From Gracilariopsis chorda (Eukaryota > Rhodophyta > Florideophyceae > Gracilariales > Gracilariaceae): a stretch of 64,000 nucleotides of DNA. Below, one piece after another: positions 45,816 through 56,727 of this stretch. Positions within the stretch are counted from its first letter, which is position 1, and the number at the start of each line of letters is the position of its first letter. The stretch is from assembly GCA_003194525.1 (NCBI GenBank), contig NBIV01000145.1, positions 124,001-188,000 of the forward strand, written 5' to 3'. The position numbers and the translations under genes are program-made. The notes beneath the pieces are model-generated. The model made no database searches. It worked only from the letters and a program-made list of their open reading frames with translations, and was not told the origin of the DNA.

Positions 45816-47104
45816 GAGAATAAGTGGTGTATGGGAAACACATTTCCAAGCGTAGTTTGACTTGAGGGTGGTTTGCGGCAGAAGCACAGAAGCGGCGCGA
45901 AGCACGAGGATTTGTTCGTGTGTAGAGAGAGAGCGTGCCCGTAAGCTGGAAAGGGAGCACATGCGGGCGCGATGAGTTATTCCGTCCATTACACGTACTA
46001 AGTTTGTCGGTACCCTTGTATTTGTAGATTAGAAGAAGAGGTTTAGAACAGCCCGCCACCAGCGTCGGTACTTAGACCTGCAACTGGAACTGCAGCATCC
46101 GCCCGCCGCACTGGAGATCAAAAAAGTTAGCATCCACGAAAGGTCAAAACTCCCGTATCTTCTGCAATGTCACTTACCAAACCTCTTTAACCTTTTACCC
46201 TATGTGGAGACGGAGTAAAGGGGACCGCCACTGGGAGTGAGGTCTTGCGCTATTTTTGCGTTTGACAAGCAGCATAAACATCTGGTATGTTTTGTTGAAA
46301 CCGTCTCCTTCACAGTTGCACTCGGCGACTCTTACACACTCGCGACTTCTACAAGGATGAAAGAATAGTGCTCCGTTCCACAGGAATATTAGCAGCTTGT
46401 GCAATGATGTTTGAACTACCTATTCGACGTCGGGCTCTTCAGTGTCTCGAGGAAAAGGAAGCTCCCGTCGTCATTGCGCAGCTGCAGAAACGATGGGATC
46501 AAGGCGGTTTTATGTGTTGCCGTATGGGCATATTTGTCTTTTCGGTTACCTATGTACCTATCCATCGGGGATGAACACGTAGGTAACCGAAAAGACGACG
46601 AGGCGCGTACGGGACCCAGGCGTCACTCCCCTTCGCTTCCCCAAACCGATGAAGCAAAGACTGTGGGTTGTATTTGTGTTCAGAGATGGGTACGCAATGA
46701 GGAGGTGACACCGTAGTTGTTGTAGTCGGGCTAGTTGTCTCGGAGTGCAACATGCACGGAGTTGAAAGTGCATAGACAAAAGCACGGGCTGTAGCGCTTA
46801 GACCGGGACGTTGGCAGGCCTGACGCTCTAACTTTGGACTGGGGTAGTCTGGGGCAGAGTGCGCTGACAAGGTGCAAGCGTTCGCACCGGAACGGTTTGA
46901 GGTAAAGATGCGTCGGTGCGCGGCACCGATTGTATGACGTGACAGGTTTGATAGCAGCAGGGGGATGTGCAACAAAAGTAGTAGAGGATTAACAACAAGC
47001 ACTATGGAGGTACGATACAAGCAAGGTGCGAACACGATGCGCAAGAAAAAGAGTTTTGAGCCGATGCGGATCAAGCACAACCAAAGGCGAGGAGGGGCGG
47101 ACGC
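45816..47104. other. Convergent spacer between kinase and TMX gene
   Basis: Both neighbours end here. The longest frame (176 codons, minus, 46550-47080) is composition-driven and unsupported. A 20-bp-arm foldback lies at 46536-46596. Confidence 0.5.
46536..46596. repeat. 20-bp-arm foldback
   Basis: Arms 46536-46555 and 46577-46596 are reverse complements with one mismatch and a 21-bp loop. Confidence 0.85.
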
Positions 47105-47809
47105 TCAGTCGTGGTGCAGGCGGGTGCGTTGCGGGTACGGTTTTGGCGGTCGCGTGATGAGGTGAATGATAACAACAAATGCAGACAGTACGCCAATGAC
47201 AACGGCAAGCACGAGAAAGGCCATGTTTCCACCGTTACGTTGGTACATGTGGACGTGCCTCTGCAGGAAGTACACAAAGCGGAACAGCAGGTGCACCAGC
47301 TTCCAGTACGGACTGAGCGGACCGGCGAGCGAGCTGAGCTTCTTGCCGGAAATGGCTCCGTGCGAGCGCACAAAGTTGAGCAGCTGTTCGGAGGAGGCGG
47401 AGCCGACAAACTCGAAGACGGAGCCGGCGTGGATGAGGAAGAAGGAGGGGAAGGCCATGACGTGGAAGCGCAAGCGCAGTGCGCGGTGGTTGATTCCATC
47501 CACTCTTGCGACGAAGGCATCGGAAGTGAGATCGCTAGCGAGCTGCTCGTAAGCGGGGGCAAAACGCACGCACTACGGAACGAAGGGAAGTGTGAGCAAA
47601 TCGGGGACGCGGTGAATGCTGAAAGGATTGGAACTCACGTGGATGCATGTGGGCGAGTAGAATTGAAGAAGGAGCGGCTTGGTGGCGGTGCTGACAATAT
47701 GATCGAGCTGGAGGTGGGAGAGCTCGAGCACTGCGCTGTGGTGTTGGGGGGGGTGCGCAGCGACGACGGAGCACAGGCAGGCAACGAGCAGCGCGAGACG
47801 GAGCGGCAT
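47105..47809 (-). CDS. TMX-like membrane thioredoxin
   Basis: Spliced from 47809-47639 and 47572-47105 to 212 residues. A signal peptide (MPLRLALLVACLCSVVAAH) precedes a thioredoxin fold with LLLQFYSPTCIHCVRFAPAY, so the redox pair is C55-I-H-C58. A cis-proline-type segment follows (AFPSFFLIHAGS). One membrane helix lies at about 174-196 (MAFLVLAVVIGVLSAFVVII), followed by a short basic tail. This order (signal, luminal thioredoxin, single TM, cytosolic tail) is that of the ER-resident TMX family. The active site CIHC differs from the common CGHC. The second cysteine exists only after splicing. The start at 47809 was chosen for the signal peptide; an upstream ATG is possible. Confidence 0.82.
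47573..47638 (-). other. 66-bp intron splitting the thioredoxin CxxC
   Basis: On the minus strand it begins GTGAGT and ends CCGTAG. Phase 0. It lies between the His and the second Cys codons of the active site. Confidence 0.88.
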
Positions 47810-48352
47810 GACGAAAGGAGGCGCGCCACGACAAAGGGCTCGTGGGAGCACGCCAATGACCATGACCAAAGCGGGCGCCCGTCTGGGCGCGAGGCGGGCG
47901 GAGGCGCGCGCGGCGGGTGGAAGCGAACGCAAAACAGGTGGTACAGGTGGCCAGCTGGACCACGTGGCGCGCGCGCGCGCTATCACTGCGTGACGCCGAG
48001 ATGCAGCAGATGAGTCCAAACAAAACGGCGCGCGTGTGACGGCGTCACGCTTGCCACACTGTACATACACTCACAAAAGTAAGTCTACACTGCTGCGCGC
48101 ACACATCCGTCAGCGCGGCACGTCACACCCATCACGCCGCCGCGCCGCCCGTTGTGCACCGAAACCGCTCCACCCAAAAAATGCACACGCCCCTCTTCCA
48201 CCACCACGTCGTCCCTCTCTCTCTCCACCATCCGCAACTCCATTCATCAACTCCCCGCCTTTAAAACCCCCTCAACTCCTTCCTCCCCGCCTCACCTCTC
48301 CCCCCTCCCCCTCCCACCCCCACCCACACCCACACCCACACCCCACCACACC
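47810..48352. promoter_or_regulatory. Divergent TMX/SIN3 promoter
   Basis: 543 bp between the starts. It holds TGACG-type boxes (about 47990 and the palindrome GTGACGGCGTCAC near 48037) and, on the SIN3 side, a C/A/T leader (CCCACACCC repeats) up to the ATG. A TTTAAAA box lies near 48259. Confidence 0.5.
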
Positions 48353-51300
48353 ATGGACCCCTACCACTGGGGAAAGCAGCGCGCACAGCCCAACCCCCAA
48401 ACACAACCGCCCTCCCAACTACCGCAGTCGCCCCGACAGCAACCGCCGCCGCCTCCCCCCCCACACCAAACTTCCGCCGCCTCCTTCCCCTCCCAGCCGC
48501 TCATGCCCTCCTCCGCTTTCCCCTCCTACCCCCCCCAGCCCTACCACGCGCTCTCGCACTCGCACTCCCACGTGCGCGACTCGCTCGTGCACCCCCACAG
48601 CTTCCAGGGCGTGCAAAATCAACTCGGCGTGCCCATTCAACAGCATCCCCTCCCGCAGCTGCCCCACCTTCACCCCCACTCGCTCTCGCAGCCGCAGCCG
48701 CATCCTTCCCTACACATGACGCACCAGCAGATGCATCACCCGCACATCCCCCCCCCCAACCAACAGCAACTCCATCAACCGCCGCCTACTTCCACCGCAC
48801 ACCATCCTTCCTCGCATCACCACCGACCCTCGCACCAACTCCGCTCCCACCATCCTCAACCGCCGCAACAACCCATTTCAATCCAACCCCCCCGCAGGGT
48901 CTCCACTTCAACAATCCCCTCCTCCCAGACGCAGCAGATGCACGATCAACAGTCGCAACAACAGCACATGGCTCAGGATGCCGTCAACCAGCAGATCCCG
49001 CTTTCACAATCTCGTTTACCTCACTTACAACAGCCTAATCCAGTCCAACCGCTACCCCAACCCCCGATCCCCAATCCTATGCACCAGCAACACCCCTATC
49101 ACCATCAACACCCAGCTTCACATCATCGTCACCATTCTTCCGACGTGAAGCCCCCGCTCTACGATAATGCTGCCCACCCCTATCGCATCTCGCAACCGCG
49201 TCAACCCTATTATCATCACTACTCGGCAAATGCACCCCCACTGCGTCAACCTCCCATGCCGCATCCCTCGCAGATGTACCCGCCCTTGACTGTTCAACAT
49301 GACTACGCCCGTCAGCAGCAATCTGCGCTTCCGGTTGCTCCCAGTGTGGCTCCGCCTCAACCGCTCCCGTCTCAGATCCATCCGCAGCGACAACCTACCG
49401 CTCAACCATCGTCGCAACAGCCTTCGTCTACCCAGCAGCAGCCGCAACAACCGTCTTCCGCACAACGGCAGCAACAGCAGTCTTCCCAACAGCCCCGCTC
49501 TCAATCGCAGCAGCAGCAAGTGCAACAGTCGCAAGAGCGCCAGGAGCGCCAAAAGCAGCAGCAGCAACGACAACCTACCCCGCCGCCGCAGCAGTCGCAG
49601 CAACAACAGCCTCAACAGCCGCCGCCGCACTCGCAACAACATTCATCGCAATCGCAACCTCCCCGACATCAGCGTGTAACAGCGCCCAACTCCATGCAAC
49701 CGCAACAGTTGCCGTCCATGATGCAAATGTCTTCTGCTTCAACTCCACTGTCTCATGCGCAGCCCTCGTCGCAACAACAACGTCGCGAGCATCAACAGTC
49801 GCAATCGCAACAACCGTCGCCAAATTTGCAAAAGCAGCCGCTGTCCCAACAGCAGCAACAGCAATCGTCGCAACAACAGGATCAGCAATCCTCTGCTCCG
49901 CCGTCACGGCAAATCCCCCCTCCTGGCGCCCAAGGAATGCAGATGTCCGACAGGCGACCGACTCCTGGTCAGCTCCACCCACCGTCTCAGCCGCAAACCA
50001 TGCACATGGGCCCCGCCGTGCCGCCACCGTCGTCTCTGCAGATGCAGCACATGCGCGTACAACGTCAGATGGTCCCACCCCCGCAGCCGATGGAAATTTG
50101 TGCGGATGTGCCGGGCATGGTCAGTCAGCAAGCGAAAGGCGCTTCGGTTACTCAGCTTCCTTCGCAACGACAACAGACAATTCCGAAGCCCACGACGCAG
50201 ACGATGTCGGCACGACAACCGCCACTGCAATTAGCAAAGCAATCGCTGACGCAGCACGGCGCACAACACCTCTCGGATCAGGTTCAAAATTCACCTGAAA
50301 TGTCGCAGCCTGCTGTTTCGATGCCAGATGCCACACGCCCACCTTCGCAGCAACCACCAACCATGCGGACCGAACGACCTCCGTCAACTGCGGACGAAGC
50401 AAACGAACAAGGCGCAGGCTCGAGACAGTTGAAGGTTGAGGATGCTCTCGCTTACCTTGAGCAGGTGAAGAGCCAATTTGCGGACTGCCCCAAAGTTTAC
50501 AACCACTTCCTCGACATCATGAAGGAATTCAAGGCTCAAACCATCGACACCGGTGAGGTTATCAAGAGGGTCAGCACTCTCTTCCAGGGGCACAGCAAAC
50601 TCATTCTTGGCTTCAACACTTTTCTGCCCCCCGGTTACAGGATTGAGCTGCGTGGCGACCAGGTAACGGGCTGCATCACAGGTTTCTCTTCGCCAGGTGG
50701 CGTTTTCATGCCTCTCAGTTCGAACGGAGCCACAGTGCAAACTATGGGCATATCTCAGGCGGTGGATCACGCAGGCGCGGTTGCTCAGCAGGTGCCTCCC
50801 CCGCCTCCCCCGCCCCAACAAATGCCAATGCGAAGTGGTCACCACATGACGGGTCACCACCCATCTGCTCCCATGCCTCCACTTCAGATGCAGCAACTGG
50901 TCCCCCCGCCAATACATGCCGTCCCCGACAGAGTGTACGAGCGTGAACCGGTCTACCCGCACCATCACAATCACAAACCCATGAGTGACGCAGACCCCAA
51001 GGTTGCAGTGGATTCGAACGGCATGCCGCACCAAGCTCCACATCATCCGGCAATGGCTATGCAAAAGGTTGAACAACACATGAAGCCAGCTGCCCAAAAT
51101 GACAATGCTGCAGCCGCCTTGCGAGGATTTTCCAATCCCATGCAGCCGTCTACTACCATTCAGGGAAAGCCGGTCGAGTTCGAACAAGCTGTTACTTACG
51201 TCAACAAGATTAAGAGCCGCTTTGCCGACGATGAGGCTGTTTACAAAGACTTCCTCAATATCCTACAGACATACCAAAAGGATCAAAAAGATATTGCAGA

Positions 51301-54181
51301 GGTTAATCGGCAAGTATCACTCCTCTTCAGGGATCACGAGGACTTGCTCGCGGAGTTTTCGCGTTTTCTTCCGGAACAATCCATGGTACCCTATGCGCGT
51401 CAACAGGCGTACCATAGCGTACCGCCTGACCACAGCCAAAATCGTCCTCGTTCTTCACAACCGGTCGTAAAGCAACAACCCATTCTAGAGGCTTCCGCAG
51501 ACTTGAAGCCCGCACCTTACTCATCGTCAAGTACTTGGAAGGGTAAGGAGAAGCCATCTCAAGCTGCCACTGGATCAGGTCGCGGAAAGGTAACGAAGCA
51601 AACGCCGTCTGCAGGTCCGGTATCTGGGACCAGCTTAAGGCCAGGACCTCGAGGCAAGCATTCTGGAGAGAAGAAGAGCCGCAGATGCGGACACTCCATC
51701 AAACGAGCTTCGGCTGCCGAAGCTAAGTCGGCGCAAGCCCATGCCGCACTTAGTGGAGGTCTACCTCAAAACGTTGGATCTGCTGCAACTCCAGAGCTGG
51801 AATTTTTCGAAGAACTTCGAGGTCTTCTCGGACCGCAAGGTCAGCGCAACTACTCTGAGTTTATCAAGTGTCTTTCCCTATTCTCGCAAGAGATTATATC
51901 TGGTGAGGAGTTAATGCGTCTGGCTGATGGGCTACTCGGGAATCGCAAACCTCTCACCGACGCATTTTCTGCCTTTATTGACCAAACCGATCCCAACTCA
52001 ACACAGACTGCGGTTCAAATTCTCAGAAGAGCAAAGGCATCGACAAGTGCTGGTACAAGTGGCTCTGATGAAAAGGGGTCAGTACCACCATCCGTGAGCG
52101 CCGCTGTCGTGCGAGCACATATAAGGGACTTACCGTCTTTTGGGAACCTGCCTCCGACGTCAGCATCGGTTGGCAGCCGCTCACCGAAGGTGAATCCACG
52201 GTATAAAGGCAAATCTCTCTCCGAGATCGCCAAGGAGCATGGCAAGCCCGTCGGTGAAAATGGCTCTTACATGACATTACCTGCGGATATCGGTTCAATG
52301 CAATGTTCTGGCATGACTGCAGACGACCGAAGTGTGTTGAACGACATATATATACTTAAGGGGAACACTAGCGGGCGTTCCTTGATTGATGATGGTTTGA
52401 CGAAGGCGGGACTGGTTGAGTTCGGAAAGCCACCTATGAAGCCGTATCCGGGAATTAGTGGAAGCAAGCCGCCGCTACCGCCTATCAGGTCACCAGTTGC
52501 TGAAGTTCTGAGCAGTCCCCGAACTGTTCGAAGTGCACCGCCCTCCGCTCCCATATGCATCGAAGATCAGAGGCTAGAGATTGAGCTGATGATTGCGAGG
52601 GCGAAGTCTACTATTCAGAAACTGGACAAGCTTGAAAGCGGTGAGCTTCAAAGTTCTGATCTTTGTGCAGTGGACGTAAAACCCATTGAGATGATCTACG
52701 CAGATGTGGCGGTGGATGTCGTGGAAGTACTGCGAGTCAACCCCATGCGCACTGCTGGAGTCATTGCGAAGCGACTGAGACAACGCGTGAAGGACTGGAC
52801 AGAATCGAAAGGAAACTTGGAGAAGATCTGGAAATCGAAGCGCTTCAGTAGAAGGGACCCCAAGTCCGACGTTCCACGAAACTGGAAGCGACCAGAAATG
52901 GTTCGCGATGTCATCGACGAGGGGAAGAAGAGGGGCGAAAGCGAGCGCCGCGCCAAGAAGTTCCTTTCCGTTGACCTGGTCTGCGAAGACAAGAACCTTA
53001 GTCTGATATGTGACATTCTTTGGTTCGCGTTTGAGTGGGAAGCCACGGATGTCGAGGAAGCTGACAAGGGGTTGGAGGTGATCGAGCAGGTGTATCACCT
53101 GTTGCAGCAAGCGTGCGCACTGTCTCGCAAGATGTATGTCGACGACTACTTGTACGCTTACATGCGTCTGATTGCGGAAACGTCGACGCGCGTGCAGTTC
53201 TTGCTGGAGGTGACGAAGGAAGAGGATCAGCTTCGGCGGTACGTGGACTGTGCGAAGGACGTACTCGGTGGTGATGCAACCACTCTTGAGTACGACGACT
53301 TCTGCGAGAAGATGTTCAGCGGCGTGGAGAAGTGGGAAGAATATTTGTGTGACTTCCCACTGATCTGCAAGCGCCTTGCCGAGTCCGCGCTGAAGCTTTC
53401 TCGCCGACACCCCGCTTTGGATTTGCTGGAGATGGCCCGAAAGAGCGTGAAGAAGGCGCTGGAAGAAGACGAGAAGGGCCACTCGAAGGCCATGGAAGTG
53501 GAGCAGGAAGGCGCGCAGGCAAGGAGTGGCCGCAGCGAAGCATGCGCAGGTGACGAGTCGTCCACACGTTGCGAAATGGACATCGCCAAAGATGATGAGA
53601 ATGCAGGTGAGCGCGGAAGGGATGCACAAGGTGACCATGCGATGGAGGATAGCGACGGGACGAGGCTCAAGAGCGGTTGCATGGTTGCACGTGAGTCAGC
53701 AGAGGACAAGGCGTTTGAGGAGCTCCAGAAGGCGCGGCGGCTTGTGAATGACGCCGAGGGCTATCTGTTTGAGCTGAAGGGGAGCCGGTACGCGGACGCC
53801 AAGGATGAAGCGCGGCGGAAGACGCTGAAGCTGACGTTCCGTCACATTGGCAAGTCGGATGCGTGCCAGTTTAGGCAACTAAACATGGAGCAAGACGGCA
53901 CGGAGAAGACGGTGGTGTCGACGCTGACTCGGTACCTGAAGCGCGCCAAGAAACGCAAGCTGCAGCACGATATGGTGCACGGCGGTTGCGGGCGCGCTGA
54001 GGATATGGACGTGTACGTGGTGGATGCGCTTGATGTGCGAGTGAACGAGCGTGGAGGGTTGATGTACGTGCAGGGCACCGAGGACTTCTTTATGAACGGA
54101 AAGTTCAAGCGCAGGAAGACGGCTAATGAAGCATCTCACAGGGCGGCTGAAGCAAAGCGTGCGGTCGCCATCGAAGTTTGA
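48353..54181 (+). CDS. SIN3: SIN3 corepressor scaffold
   Basis: 1,942 residues from CCATGG at 48353; no intron. Residues 1-680 are extremely Gln/Pro/His-rich. PAH1 is at about 690-765 (VEDALAYLEQVKSQFADCPK), PAH2 at 937-1010 (FEQAVTYVNKIKSRFADDEA) and a weaker PAH3 at 1148-1210 (LEFFEELRGLLGPQGQRNYS). A Sin3 core domain follows: SYMTLPADIGSMQCSGMTAD near 1304, then the HDAC-interaction region EDQRLEIELMIARAKSTIQK near 1403 and LRVNPMRTAGVIAKRLRQRV. The C-terminal Sin3 region is at about 1783-1930. Sin3 holds histone deacetylase and transcription factors together to repress genes. The core is shorter and more divergent than in fungi and animals. Confidence 0.93.
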   Translation: MDPYHWGKQRAQPNPQTQPPSQLPQSPRQQPPPPPPPHQTSAASFPSQPLMPSSAFPSYPPQPYHALSHSHSHVRDSLVHPHSFQGVQNQLGVPIQQHPLPQLPHLHPHSLSQPQPHPSLHMTHQQMHHPHIPPPNQQQLHQPPPTSTAHHPSSHHHRPSHQLRSHHPQPPQQPISIQPPRRVSTSTIPSSQTQQMHDQQSQQQHMAQDAVNQQIPLSQSRLPHLQQPNPVQPLPQPPIPNPMHQQHPYHHQHPASHHRHHSSDVKPPLYDNAAHPYRISQPRQPYYHHYSANAPPLRQPPMPHPSQMYPPLTVQHDYARQQQSALPVAPSVAPPQPLPSQIHPQRQPTAQPSSQQPSSTQQQPQQPSSAQRQQQQSSQQPRSQSQQQQVQQSQERQERQKQQQQRQPTPPPQQSQQQQPQQPPPHSQQHSSQSQPPRHQRVTAPNSMQPQQLPSMMQMSSASTPLSHAQPSSQQQRREHQQSQSQQPSPNLQKQPLSQQQQQQSSQQQDQQSSAPPSRQIPPPGAQGMQMSDRRPTPGQLHPPSQPQTMHMGPAVPPPSSLQMQHMRVQRQMVPPPQPMEICADVPGMVSQQAKGASVTQLPSQRQQTIPKPTTQTMSARQPPLQLAKQSLTQHGAQHLSDQVQNSPEMSQPAVSMPDATRPPSQQPPTMRTERPPSTADEANEQGAGSRQLKVEDALAYLEQVKSQFADCPKVYNHFLDIMKEFKAQTIDTGEVIKRVSTLFQGHSKLILGFNTFLPPGYRIELRGDQVTGCITGFSSPGGVFMPLSSNGATVQTMGISQAVDHAGAVAQQVPPPPPPPQQMPMRSGHHMTGHHPSAPMPPLQMQQLVPPPIHAVPDRVYEREPVYPHHHNHKPMSDADPKVAVDSNGMPHQAPHHPAMAMQKVEQHMKPAAQNDNAAAALRGFSNPMQPSTTIQGKPVEFEQAVTYVNKIKSRFADDEAVYKDFLNILQTYQKDQKDIAEVNRQVSLLFRDHEDLLAEFSRFLPEQSMVPYARQQAYHSVPPDHSQNRPRSSQPVVKQQPILEASADLKPAPYSSSSTWKGKEKPSQAATGSGRGKVTKQTPSAGPVSGTSLRPGPRGKHSGEKKSRRCGHSIKRASAAEAKSAQAHAALSGGLPQNVGSAATPELEFFEELRGLLGPQGQRNYSEFIKCLSLFSQEIISGEELMRLADGLLGNRKPLTDAFSAFIDQTDPNSTQTAVQILRRAKASTSAGTSGSDEKGSVPPSVSAAVVRAHIRDLPSFGNLPPTSASVGSRSPKVNPRYKGKSLSEIAKEHGKPVGENGSYMTLPADIGSMQCSGMTADDRSVLNDIYILKGNTSGRSLIDDGLTKAGLVEFGKPPMKPYPGISGSKPPLPPIRSPVAEVLSSPRTVRSAPPSAPICIEDQRLEIELMIARAKSTIQKLDKLESGELQSSDLCAVDVKPIEMIYADVAVDVVEVLRVNPMRTAGVIAKRLRQRVKDWTESKGNLEKIWKSKRFSRRDPKSDVPRNWKRPEMVRDVIDEGKKRGESERRAKKFLSVDLVCEDKNLSLICDILWFAFEWEATDVEEADKGLEVIEQVYHLLQQACALSRKMYVDDYLYAYMRLIAETSTRVQFLLEVTKEEDQLRRYVDCAKDVLGGDATTLEYDDFCEKMFSGVEKWEEYLCDFPLICKRLAESALKLSRRHPALDLLEMARKSVKKALEEDEKGHSKAMEVEQEGAQARSGRSEACAGDESSTRCEMDIAKDDENAGERGRDAQGDHAMEDSDGTRLKSGCMVARESAEDKAFEELQKARRLVNDAEGYLFELKGSRYADAKDEARRKTLKLTFRHIGKSDACQFRQLNMEQDGTEKTVVSTLTRYLKRAKKRKLQHDMVHGGCGRAEDMDVYVVDALDVRVNERGGLMYVQGTEDFFMNGKFKRRKTANEASHRAAEAKRAVAIEV

Positions 54182-55615
54182 TGTGTAAGTAGGACGGGTG
54201 TTTGTAAGAAGGGGTGTGACGGTAGGAGTGTAAATGTGTTTAACAGCTAACAAGTAAAGAAACAGCAAGAAGATGAGCAAGAGCATGCATCATGCATGAT
54301 GTGTGTGCAAGGTGTGTAGGGTGCATGACGAGGAGTTGTGGGTTTGGGTGTCTTCTGCCAGTCGACGATGCGGTTGCGAAAGAGATGGTTGGACGTAGTT
54401 GTGGTAACGGGTGGGTGTCTCGCAGGAGCGGGTAAGCCTTCACCAAGGATAGCAAAGAGCGTGGAGGGAAGAGCGTGGAGGAAAGAGCGTGACGTTGACG
54501 GGCTTTGTGAAGCTGTGACAAATTGGGTGTAACTGTCCCGGGACGGGAGTTGGCGCTGGGCATATTGATAACATGAGGCGCGAAACACATGAGATTGCAA
54601 TCTGCAAGTTGTGGGGCGGGCGCTTTTGGAGGGACGCAGTGCGAGCGGCGGACGCTGTTGCAAGTGGAACAAGAATCTTGTTCAGATATGATGGCTTGCG
54701 GACTGTGGGCAGAGATATCGCTATCCGAATGGAGTTCTAAGCCTGTACGTGCGGTGGAGAAAGCCGGCAGCTGCCGGTCCGTGAAGCTCCAGCTGGAGTA
54801 GAGATGAGCTAGCAGGTATACTACTTAGCTTACCACAGCGAGACAGATGCATACACACGTGTCCCACCTTGAGCCCAATCGCAATGGCTGGTACTCATGT
54901 GCAAGCCCAATCACGATGCCAGAGACATCTTCAGCCGAGCTAGTGCTAGTGTACTGCACAAGCACTGCCCGTGCAGATAGTGCCTTGCTGCAGCAAAATG
55001 AAGTGCGATTTGCAAGATGGAGTCTAAGGGGGGTGGGGTGTACCAGGGTAAGGTACCTTCCTTTCCTACCCTTGGTATTCTAGAAGGGCAGTGCCTCTTC
55101 GGCTCGCAACGGCCAAGCAGCGGCTCCGACGTGTTATGAAGGGCGGCGGCGGCGGCTTCTACCGTAGTGTGGTATTGTATCTGTTACAGTTGCAACCAGT
55201 GCAGCAGCGATGAGGGGGCGGCGGGAATGGTATCGTTTGCGCTTCCGTGTCAATGTCGATCTGCGTGACCTGCCTTTGAAGGGAGAGGCGTAGGGGGCGT
55301 GTGCTGCCATTGCCCTTGTCCTCATCGTTGCAAACTGCCCGCGCGGCGATCGGCGCGGTTGACCATCCACCGTTGATGGCGCTGCACTGCAAAGTGCGTA
55401 TCAAAGCACGCACTGCGATGAAACCGCGCAACGTATCGGCGTCAGCAAACTCGAATCGCGTGGTCAACACACCCCACCCACTAACGAGAGCTCGCTCATC
55501 ATCGACGTTGCGAGGAATTAGGGACCAGCGAAGCACAGTACTCAACGCGGTGGACATCGTCACGGTACTGGTTCCAACATCGAACCACACGCAATGATCG
55601 GCGCGCTCAAACGGC
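54182..55615. other. No gene recognised downstream of SIN3
   Basis: This includes the SIN3 3' region. Frames here are short or antisense to one another. The sequence from about 55.3 kb may be the 5' part of the zinc-finger pseudogene that follows. Confidence 0.45.
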
Positions 55616-55971
55616 ACGAACGTGTGCAATGCGTGCGGCAACAGTTTTGGAAGGCGATGCGACGTTGAAACGGCACGTGGATCAAGCCCACAGCGCGCAC
55701 GGAATCCGGATTGGGACGCCTTCATCATATCTCACACGCGCTCTGCGAGAACCGTCTCACACGCCGAGATGCTCTGGTCAAACACGCCATTGTCAGACGT
55801 GAAGGGCGGAAACCATTCGTGTGCAGCAGGCGTCCGGAGCGATTTGGCAGCCGTCATGACGTGTCTGGCCACACTGAACGCATGCATTCGCACCTGAGCA
55901 AACGTTTGAAGTGCGAGCGATGCGGCGCGGGCTTCAGGGTTGAGCTTGGCACGGCGGACGGTTGCACGTGA
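55616..55971 (+). pseudogene. C2H2 zinc-finger pseudogene
   Basis: Broken fingers read across frames. The first is VCNACGNSFG, then after a shift TLKRHVDQAH. A middle piece is RRDALVKHAIVRREGRKPFV. The next finger is CSRRPERFGSRHDVSGHTER then MH, with Arg in place of the second Cys. Last comes LKCERCGAGFR. Spacing C-x2-C-x12-H-x4-H and the linker GRKPF are kept, but frameshifts and the lost cysteine prevent function. It lies between SIN3 and the first MFS gene and is not a copy of the zinc-finger gene at 39-40 kb as far as can be seen. Confidence 0.65.
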
Positions 55972-56727
55972 GGAGCAGGGATGCGTCGAATCGCTGGTGG
56001 CCGTTTTGCTGTTGGGCGTGGCGCGGGAGGAGGAGCTGCTGGAAACGCGACGCACGGTTGGGAAGGGGTCATCATTGTGGACGCTGTGGGGACAGACGGA
56101 CTGCGCGACGGAGGAGGTAGCAAGGGGCGGCGGCGGACGCGGCGAGAAGCGGCGTAGCGCAGAGGCGGCACTGGAGGCGGCAAAGAGGACGGGCAGGACG
56201 GAGGCGCTCGCGATGAGGAAGAGGCCAGCGCGACCGGGCGGCAGTCACGAGCGGCGAGGAAAAAAGTTTTTGTAGCAGCCCTTCCTTCGCAGTCTCGCGC
56301 ACAAGTGCGACATACACGCGAGAGCATTGGCTGTTGCACGTGCAACCTTTCTGCGCCGCCGAAAGCGACGCACCGCCGCCGCGGCGCAAAGCGACGCGCG
56401 CTGACGTGTCCCCGCGCGCGAAGCTTCTCGAAGCGCGCGCCGGGCGCGTGCGTCGTCGCCCTTGCGCCTGTCACGCTCCGCACCTCCCCCGCCCCCCCAT
56501 GCCGCTTTCGTCCCTTTGCCGCCCTATAAAAAGCGCGCGCAAGTGCGCCAAACCCACCTCTCTCCTTCCCCCACGACGAACAACACGGACACCAACGCCA
56601 GCGAACCCACACAACTCACACGCTCACCACCTCCTCCTTCCGCTAACCCCGCCATTCGCGCTTCACTAACATCCATTCCCAGTCCCCGCCCCGCCCCGCC
56701 CCCCCCCCCTTCCCGTTTCGTACGAGT
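55972..56727 (+). promoter_or_regulatory. Upstream region of the first MFS gene
   Basis: TATAAAAA at 56525-56532, about 200 bp before the ATG, followed by a C-rich leader ending in a C run and CGTACGAGTATG. The minus-strand 252-codon frame here (55854-56612) is a composition artefact. Confidence 0.55.

Noticed and set aside
45159..45989. 276-codon minus-strand frame opposite the kinase
   Set aside because: Antisense shadow of a well-supported kinase domain.
47111..48013. 300-codon plus-strand frame opposite the TMX gene
   Set aside because: The minus strand gives a coherent spliced thioredoxin; this is its shadow.
52574..53638. 354-codon minus-strand frame opposite SIN3
   Set aside because: Antisense to the conserved SIN3 core; no family resemblance.
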